NCBI GenBank assembly: GCA_964439745.1
Contig: CAYTQK010000087.1
Location: forward strand, 1-11,510
Direction of reading: 5' to 3'
DNA: 11,510 bases
From: CAYTQK01 sp964439745
Lineage (GTDB): Bacteria; Desulfobacterota; Desulfobacteria; Desulfobacterales; Desulfosudaceae
This document shows positions 6,773-11,510 of the stretch, one piece after another; within the stretch, counting starts at the first letter, position 1, and each line of letters starts with the position of its first letter. Below the pieces are notes generated by a model. The model saw only the letters and a program-made list of their open reading frames with translations, had not been told where the DNA came from and ran no database searches. The position numbers were made by a program, and so were the translations under genes.

Positions 6773-7405
6773 ATGGCAGATTTAGGAAACATTGCGGAAA
6801 ATTTGATTGCGGGCAAGATCGACGACGTGGCCAAGCAGGTTCAGGAAGCCGTTGACGGCGGCGCCGACGCCCAGGAAGTCGTGGAAAAAGGCCTGCTGGC
6901 CGGTATGGACGTGGTGGGGCAGCGTTTCAAGTCCGGTGAGATGTTCATTCCGGAAGTGCTGCGGGCCGCCAAGGCCATGCACGCCGGCATGGAGATCCTG
7001 CGGCCGCTGCTGGCCGACTCCGATGCCAAGGGTGCCGGTACGCTGGTACTGGGCACGGTGGAAGGCGACCTGCACGACATCGGCAAGAACCTGGTCGGGA
7101 TGATGTTCGAAGGGGCCGGTTTCAAGGTGGTCAACCTGGGCATCGATTTGAAACCCCAGGTTTTCGTCGACGCCGTCAAGGAGCACAATCCCGAACTGCT
7201 GGGCATGTCGGCCCTGCTGACCACGACCATGCCGAAGATGGGCGAAACCATCAACGCCCTCAAGGAAGCCGGTCTGCGGGACAAGGTCAAGGTCCTGGTC
7301 GGCGGCGCGCCGGTCACAGCCGAATTCGCCGAGGAAATCGGCGCGGACGTCTATGCCGCCAACGCCGCCAGTTCTGTTGACAAGGCCAAGACGGTTATGG
7401 GTTAA
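6773..7405 (+). CDS. corrinoid (B12-binding) methyl carrier protein, MttC/MtbC type
   Basis: This 210-residue protein has the two-domain form of methylamine-type corrinoid proteins. An N-terminal helical cap (about 1-85, with GLLAGMDVVGQRF and FIPEVLRAAKAM) precedes a B12-binding Rossmann domain. The base-off/His-on signature DLHDIG (99-104, DxHxxG) supplies His101 as lower ligand to cobalt. It is followed by SALLT (146-150, the SxL motif) and LVGGAPVT with Gly177-Gly178. The protein accepts a methyl group on Co(I) from a substrate-specific methyltransferase and hands it to a second methyltransferase, usually onto tetrahydrofolate in non-methanogens. The two MttB-family genes that follow are its natural partners. 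It needs a reductive activase when oxidised to Co(II); none is seen here. Codon use is strongly biased to GCC, CTG and AAG, in keeping with high expression. Confidence 0.95.
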   Translation: MADLGNIAENLIAGKIDDVAKQVQEAVDGGADAQEVVEKGLLAGMDVVGQRFKSGEMFIPEVLRAAKAMHAGMEILRPLLADSDAKGAGTLVLGTVEGDLHDIGKNLVGMMFEGAGFKVVNLGIDLKPQVFVDAVKEHNPELLGMSALLTTTMPKMGETINALKEAGLRDKVKVLVGGAPVTAEFAEEIGADVYAANAASSVDKAKTVMG

Positions 7406-7472
7406 CCGGCCGGCGAGATTTCTGGCCGGATGATATGATGCTTAGGCCCTGCCGCCGCCCGGCGGCAGGGCT
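7406..7472 (+). repeat. two tandem hairpins between corrinoid gene and mttB1
   Basis: Directly after the stop, CCGGCC (7406-7411) can pair with GGCCGG (7424-7429), with two further inner pairs. Then GCCCTGCCGCC (7446-7456) and GGCGGCAGGGC (7461-7471) form a perfect 11-bp stem with a GCCC tetraloop. No T-run follows, so these are not classic intrinsic terminators. Placed at the 3' end of the corrinoid-protein cistron, they may protect that mRNA segment from 3' exonucleases or cause partial termination or processing. Confidence 0.8.
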
Positions 7473-7499
7473 CGACATAGTAATCAAGAGAGGTATCTT

Positions 7500-8978
7500 A
7501 TGAGCATGTACCAAGCGGTGCATATGACACCGAAACAGAATCAATCCGTTTACCTGACGCCGCAGTTCCGGGTACTTTCGGATGATCAGATAGAACAGAT
7601 CTATTTTGCCGCCCTGGATGTGCTGGAGACCACCGGCTCCGATTTTTACCAGGACGAAGCCCTGGAGTTGTTTAAAAACAGTGAAGCGGTGGTGCGCGGC
7701 AACAACGTCAAGGTGCCCACCTCGCTGGTGGAGCGGGCCCTGCAGGTTTATCCCAGTAAAATCACCTTAAAAGGCAGAAACGGTCAGCGGTCCCTGAAGC
7801 TGCAGAAGAACTCGGCCGCCTTCGGTACCGGTTCCGACCTTCCCTTTACCTATGACCGGGAAACCGGGGAACGGCGCCGGACCACCTACGCCGACGTTTG
7901 CCAGGCCGGCAAAATCGTGGACTGCCTGTCCAATTATGATTTTTTCATGTCCCATGGCATCGTCAGCGACGCCCCCAATCCGCAGACCTATGACCGCCAC
8001 CAGTTCATGGCCATGCTGGAAGGCTGCACCAAGCCCTACGTGGTCACCAGCGTCGACGGCGAAGGCCTGGAAGATCTATGGAAGATGGCCTGCCTGGTGC
8101 AGGGCGGCGAAGAAGAATTCCGCCTGAATCCGATGTTCGTGGCCTATATCGAGCCCATCTCCCCGCTGAAAAACGACCGCACGGCGGTGGAAAAACTGCT
8201 CTTTGCCGCGGACAAGGGCATTCCGGCCATGTACACGCCCTGTCCCAGTTCGGGCGCCACGGCGCCGGCCACCATCGCCGGCATGCTGGTGCAGTCCCTG
8301 GCCGAAACCTTGATGGCCACCGTCCTGTGCTATCTCAAAAAGCCGGGCATGCCGCTTATCATGGGCGGGGTGACCACGGTCATGGACATGATGACGACCA
8401 CGTACAGCTACGGCGCGCCGGAGCTATCCCTGGCCTCGGCGGCCAACACCGATATTTCCAAGTGGCTGGGGCTGCTGATGTTCTCCACCGGCGGCTGCAC
8501 CGACTCCAAGGTGGTCGATGAGCAGGCCGCGGTGGAAGCCACCACCAGCCTGTTTTACGCCTATCTCTCCGGGGCCAGCCTGATTCATGACGTCGGCTAC
8601 ATCGACAGCGGCGTCAACGCCTCCCTGGAGTCCCTGGTCATGTGCGAAGAGATTATGGGCATGGTCCGCCAGTTCGGCAAGGGCGTCTGCACCGATGAAG
8701 CCCACCTGGCCCTGGAAGCCATTAACGAAGTCGGTCCGGCCGGGGAGTTCGTCACCCATGATCACACCTTCGAGCACTGGAGCGAGTGGTTCCGGCCGCA
8801 GCTGCAGGACCGGGCGGATTATGACTCCTGGGTGGATGAAGGCAGCAAGTCCTTCAACGACCGGCTCAACGAGAAGACCGAAGACATCATCAAGAATTAT
8901 GAGCCGGAACCGCTGGATGAAAAGCTGCATGCCGAACTCAAGGAGATCATCGACGCGGCGGAAAAGCGGCATTCCTGA
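7500..8978 (+). CDS. MttB-family corrinoid methyltransferase, non-pyrrolysine (paralogue 1)
   Basis: This 492-residue protein belongs to the trimethylamine methyltransferase (MttB/COG5598) superfamily, whose members move a methyl group from an amine or betaine to a Co(I) corrinoid protein. It starts at ATG 7500 behind AGAGAGG. The N-terminus has LTPQFRVLSDDQIEQIY (19-35). The barrel has EPISPL (218-223), YTPCPSSGATAPATIAG (245-261), YSYGAPELSLASAANTDISK (302-321), STGGCTDSK (329-337) and HDVGYIDSG (363-371). There is no in-frame amber codon, so it is of the pyrrolysine-free type that includes glycine betaine methyltransferase MtgB and relatives for proline betaine and carnitine. These relatives act on quaternary amines rather than on trimethylamine. 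It follows the corrinoid protein by 94 bp. Glycine betaine is the favoured substrate because of the dimethylglycine methyltransferase upstream, but the pocket cannot be read reliably. Confidence 0.92.
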   Translation: MSMYQAVHMTPKQNQSVYLTPQFRVLSDDQIEQIYFAALDVLETTGSDFYQDEALELFKNSEAVVRGNNVKVPTSLVERALQVYPSKITLKGRNGQRSLKLQKNSAAFGTGSDLPFTYDRETGERRRTTYADVCQAGKIVDCLSNYDFFMSHGIVSDAPNPQTYDRHQFMAMLEGCTKPYVVTSVDGEGLEDLWKMACLVQGGEEEFRLNPMFVAYIEPISPLKNDRTAVEKLLFAADKGIPAMYTPCPSSGATAPATIAGMLVQSLAETLMATVLCYLKKPGMPLIMGGVTTVMDMMTTTYSYGAPELSLASAANTDISKWLGLLMFSTGGCTDSKVVDEQAAVEATTSLFYAYLSGASLIHDVGYIDSGVNASLESLVMCEEIMGMVRQFGKGVCTDEAHLALEAINEVGPAGEFVTHDHTFEHWSEWFRPQLQDRADYDSWVDEGSKSFNDRLNEKTEDIIKNYEPEPLDEKLHAELKEIIDAAEKRHS

Positions 8979-9054
8979 TGACCGCCGGAAACGCCAAGAA
9001 AATTGATCATAACCAAGGCCGGCAGTACCAGGCTGAAGCGATAAGGAGTTAGCT

Positions 9055-10542
9055 ATGGGCAGCACCCAAACCAATTTAACAGTCAATCTGACGCCTCAAT
9101 TTTCCATCCTTTCCGAGGATCAGAAAGAGGCGATCTATCATGGTGTCATCCGGACCCTGATGACCACGGGCGTGGACGTGCACCATGAATACGCGCGGGA
9201 TCTGCTGAAAGACTGCGGCGCCAAGGTGGACGGCGTCCGCGTCCGGATTCCGCAGAACCTGGTCACCGAAGCCCTGTCTTCGGTACCCCCCTTTACCGAG
9301 GTGTTCGCCTGGGACGGGGATGAAAGCAGGAAAGTGTGGATCGAGCGGGGCCGGAGCCATTTCGGGCCCGGGCCGACGCCGCCCAATTTCATCGATACCG
9401 ACACCCTGGAGCGGCGGCCGTATATCCGCAAGGACGCTTCCCTGGTGGCCCGGGTCTGCGACGCCCTGCCCAATATCGGGTACGTGCAGTCCCTGGGGTC
9501 CATCAGCGACGTCACCGTGGGCATGGAATCGGTCTATGAATTTGCCGACATGATTCAGAACACGACTACCCCCATCATGAACTGGGCCTTTGACCGCCAG
9601 GCCTGCGCCTACCAGCACCAGATCGGCATCATCATGGCCGGCGGCGAGGACGCCTTCAAGGAGCGTCCCAATTATATCCACTACAGCGAGCCCATTTCAC
9701 CGCTGACCAGTGATTTTCACGCCATGGACAAGAACATCTACTGCGCCGAAAATCGCATTCCGCATGTCTACACCCCTTGTTCCATCGGCGGCGCCACGGT
9801 ACCGGCCTCCCATGCCGGCCAGATCATTGTCAGCCTGGCCGAATCCATGGTGGGCGTGATCGTGTCGCAGCTGATCAACCCCGGCACCTGTGTCATCGTC
9901 GGCGGGGTGGTGTCCATCCTGGATATGCGCCGATCCATTTACTCTTATGGCGCGCCGGAACTGAGCATTCTCAGCGCGGCCCTGACGGAGATGGCGCATT
10001 ACTGCGGGCTGCCCATGTTCTCCACCTCGGGCTGTACCGATACCAAGGCCATGGACCCCCAGTCCGCCATTGAAGCGGCCTTTTCCATCAACGCCGCCAT
10101 GCTGAGCGGTGCCGAGTTCGTCCATGACAACGGCTACACCGAATCGGGCATTACCGGCGATATCTTCCAGACGGTGCTGGCCGATGAGATCCTGGGCATG
10201 GCCCGGATTATTCAGAAAGGCGTCTGGGTAGACGAGGAGACCCTGGCCGTGGATGTCATCGGCAACGTCGGTCCCGGTGGTCACTACCTGTACGAGGACC
10301 ATACCATGAAATGGTTCCGGGAGCACTGGCGGCCGACCGTGATGGATCGGGACAGCTACGAGGACTGGGATGCCAAGGGCCGGAAGACCATGAAGGACCG
10401 CATCCTGGCCAAGACCCGGGACATCATCGACAACTACGAAGGCCCCATCACCAAGGTACCCGACGATGTCAAGCATGACATTGACAAGGTCCTGGAAGAA
10501 GGGGAGGCCTATTTCGCCCGGACCACCAACCGGATGAAATAA
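9055..10542 (+). CDS. MttB-family corrinoid methyltransferase, non-pyrrolysine (paralogue 2)
   Basis: This is a second, clearly diverged MttB-superfamily protein of 495 residues. ATG 9055 follows AAGGAG at 6 nt. It shares the framework of paralogue 1: LTPQFSILSEDQKEAIY (12-28), EPISPL (212-217), YTPCSIGGATVPASHAG (239-255), YSYGAPELSILSAALTE (296-312), STSGCTDTK (323-331) and HDNGYTESG (357-365). The region before EPISPL differs strongly (for example SLGSISDVT against SHGIVSDAP, and NWAFDRQ against TSVDGEG). That suggests a different substrate or a different stereochemical preference. No amber codon interrupts the frame. Both copies probably use the single corrinoid protein upstream, though in principle one might serve a carrier coded elsewhere. 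The 76-bp gap after paralogue 1 holds no clear terminator or promoter, so the two are likely co-transcribed. Confidence 0.92.
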   Translation: MGSTQTNLTVNLTPQFSILSEDQKEAIYHGVIRTLMTTGVDVHHEYARDLLKDCGAKVDGVRVRIPQNLVTEALSSVPPFTEVFAWDGDESRKVWIERGRSHFGPGPTPPNFIDTDTLERRPYIRKDASLVARVCDALPNIGYVQSLGSISDVTVGMESVYEFADMIQNTTTPIMNWAFDRQACAYQHQIGIIMAGGEDAFKERPNYIHYSEPISPLTSDFHAMDKNIYCAENRIPHVYTPCSIGGATVPASHAGQIIVSLAESMVGVIVSQLINPGTCVIVGGVVSILDMRRSIYSYGAPELSILSAALTEMAHYCGLPMFSTSGCTDTKAMDPQSAIEAAFSINAAMLSGAEFVHDNGYTESGITGDIFQTVLADEILGMARIIQKGVWVDEETLAVDVIGNVGPGGHYLYEDHTMKWFREHWRPTVMDRDSYEDWDAKGRKTMKDRILAKTRDIIDNYEGPITKVPDDVKHDIDKVLEEGEAYFARTTNRMK

Positions 10543-10548
10543 CGCCCG

Positions 10549-10625
10549 GAATCCGGCGGTGTGCCGCCTGCCGGGTGCCTGCCCTGATTGGGCAAGAGCC
10601 CCGGCAGGCGGTGCCGGCGGGATTC
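10549..10625 (+). repeat. large stem-loop after the second MttB gene
   Basis: CCGCCTGCCGGG (10564-10575) pairs perfectly with CCCGGCAGGCGG (10600-10611). Inside it GCCC (10581-10584) pairs with GGGC (10590-10593) around a 5-nt loop. Outside it GAATCC (10549-10554) faces GGATTC (10620-10625). The result is one long interrupted hairpin of about 77 nt. It lacks a T-run, so it is probably an mRNA-stabilising or processing element, or a rho-related or partial terminator, rather than a simple intrinsic terminator. Confidence 0.8.
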
Positions 10626-10627
10626 TG

Positions 10628-10678
10628 CCACCAAACCATGGCAATCGAATCATCAGCGGGCTGGTGGTTCGATTTTTT
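10628..10678 (+). terminator. weak terminator or attenuator-like element before the HyuA-family gene
   Basis: AATCGAA (10643-10649) can pair with TTCGATT (10668-10674), followed by further T residues (T-run 10673-10678). A second pairing, CCACCA (10628-10633) with TGGTGG (10662-10667), lies immediately next to it and interleaves with it. The stem is only 7 bp and AT-rich with an 18-nt loop, so termination strength is doubtful. The T-run ends just 15 bp before the ATG of the next gene. Confidence 0.35.
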
Positions 10679-10693
10679 ACTTGATTCGCATCC

Positions 10694-11510
10694 ATGTCAG
10701 AAAATAGCAACGCGAAGGGTCGGTATCTGCTGGGCATTGATACCGGCGGGACGTTCACCGACGGGGTACTGCTGGATTACAGCACCCGCGAGGTGCTTTC
10801 CTCGGCCAAGACGTTGACGACCCACGGGGACCTGGCCCGGGGCGTGGCCGAGGTGATCGGCCGCCTGCACATCGATGATCCCGCCCGGGTGGAGCTGGTC
10901 GGTATCTCCTCCACCCTGGCTACCAATTCCGTGGCCGAGGGAAAAACCCGGCGTACGGGATTGATCCTGATCGGGTATGATCCCGAACTGATCGCCCGGT
11001 ACCGGCTGGATGATGACCTCGGTACCGACGTGGTCGCTTATTTCCAGGGCGGCCACACTTCCCAGGGCGAGGAGCAGGCGCCGCTGGATCTGGCCGGTAT
11101 TGAACAGTGGGTGGAAAAGAACAAGAACGAAGTGGAAGCCCTGGCCGTTTCCAGTTACTTCAGCCCCCTGAATACCTCCCATGAGCAGCAGGTGCTGGCG
11201 GCCGTATCACGGATCTCGGAACTGCCGGTGGTTCTCGGTCATCAATTGTCCACCCGCCTGGATTCCATTAAGCGGGCATCCACGGCCTGCCTCAACGCCT
11301 CGCTGGTGGCGGTGATGCATGAATTTACGGCCGCGGTGCAGCAGGCCCTGAAGGCCAGGGAGGTGACGGCGCCGCTGATGGTGGTCAAGGGCAACGGTTC
11401 CCTGATGCCGCACACCGAGGCCATTCGCAAACCGGTGGAGACGGTCCTGTCCGGTCCGGCGGCCAGTACCATCGGCGGCCGGTTTTTCGCCGATGCCGAC
11501 GGCGCCCTGG
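10694..11510 (+). CDS. hydantoinase/oxoprolinase (HyuA) family protein, 5' part
   Basis: The frame opens at ATG 10694 and runs off the window end; 272 residues are visible. It begins with a short tail and then LLGIDTGGTFTDGVLLD (12-28), whose DTGGTFTD is the phosphate-binding motif of the ASKHA ATPase fold. ISSTLATNSVAEGKTRRTG (71-89), LDSIKRASTACLNASL (189-204), VVKGNGSLM (230-238) and VLSGPAASTIGG (251-262) follow, all typical of the Hydant_A_N and Hydantoinase_A domains. Family members couple ATP hydrolysis to opening of cyclic amides (hydantoins, N-methylhydantoin, 5-oxoproline) or to carboxylation reactions. A UGA stands in frame at 10682, so ATG 10694 is the first possible start, yet no Shine-Dalgarno is visible before it. 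Beside MttB genes, the role could be hydrolysis of a methylated cyclic precursor or ATP-dependent maintenance of the corrinoid protein; neither is shown by the sequence. Confidence 0.88.
   Translation, partial: MSENSNAKGRYLLGIDTGGTFTDGVLLDYSTREVLSSAKTLTTHGDLARGVAEVIGRLHIDDPARVELVGISSTLATNSVAEGKTRRTGLILIGYDPELIARYRLDDDLGTDVVAYFQGGHTSQGEEQAPLDLAGIEQWVEKNKNEVEALAVSSYFSPLNTSHEQQVLAAVSRISELPVVLGHQLSTRLDSIKRASTACLNASLVAVMHEFTAAVQQALKAREVTAPLMVVKGNGSLMPHTEAIRKPVETVLSGPAASTIGGRFFADADGAL

Noticed and set aside
7500..10542. Pyrrolysine-encoding mttB genes
   Set aside because: Both frames run uninterrupted for 492 and 495 codons with no internal TAG, and end in TGA and TAA.

Overview
The window looks like chromosomal DNA of an anaerobic, probably marine, Desulfobacterota (sulfate-reducer-like) bacterium. 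The reasons are moderately GC-rich coding DNA, two non-pyrrolysine MttB-family methyltransferases with a cognate corrinoid protein, a DUF1015 gene near serA, and an S-layer-homology/FecR pair. The taxonomic placement is inference only.

Layout. (1) Positions 1-1358, + strand: the 3' end of a gene with S-layer homology repeats, then a secreted FecR-domain protein. (2) 1397-2254, - strand: panC (pantothenate synthetase), convergent with fecR. Its reading frame and N-terminal homology continue upstream of the first ATG to an ATT codon placed behind a Shine-Dalgarno sequence. (3) 2255-2901: a 647-bp divergent intergenic region. It holds a near-consensus promoter for panC (- strand), a terminator-like hairpin just upstream of it (- strand), a strongly AT-rich tract (48 G/C in the 240 bases 2581-2820, 20%) with inverted repeats, and a good rightward promoter about 170 bp before the next gene. 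(4) 2902-11510, + strand: a co-directional run of DUF1015 protein, sarcosine/dimethylglycine N-methyltransferase, SerA, corrinoid protein, MttB paralogue 1, MttB paralogue 2, and a hydantoinase/oxoprolinase-family protein that runs off the window. Gaps are 30, 13, 66, 94, 76 and 151 bp.

Working together. The best-supported biological theme is one-carbon and methylated-glycine chemistry. SerA starts serine (hence glycine) synthesis. The SAM-dependent enzyme closely resembles the enzyme that converts sarcosine to dimethylglycine to glycine betaine. The corrinoid protein plus MttB-family proteins form a system of the type that removes a methyl group from quaternary or tertiary amines such as glycine betaine. 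A betaine-making enzyme and a probable betaine-consuming (or analogue-consuming) corrinoid system in one gene run is unusual. It suggests a solute-turnover or methyl-shuttling locus. No glycine/sarcosine methyltransferase, methylcobalamin:tetrahydrofolate methyltransferase, RamA-type reductive activase, transporter or regulator is visible in the window, so the pathway is incomplete here. Strong hairpins lie after the corrinoid-protein gene and after the second MttB gene and may tune relative expression.

No tRNA, rRNA, CRISPR array, transposase or known riboswitch class was recognised.
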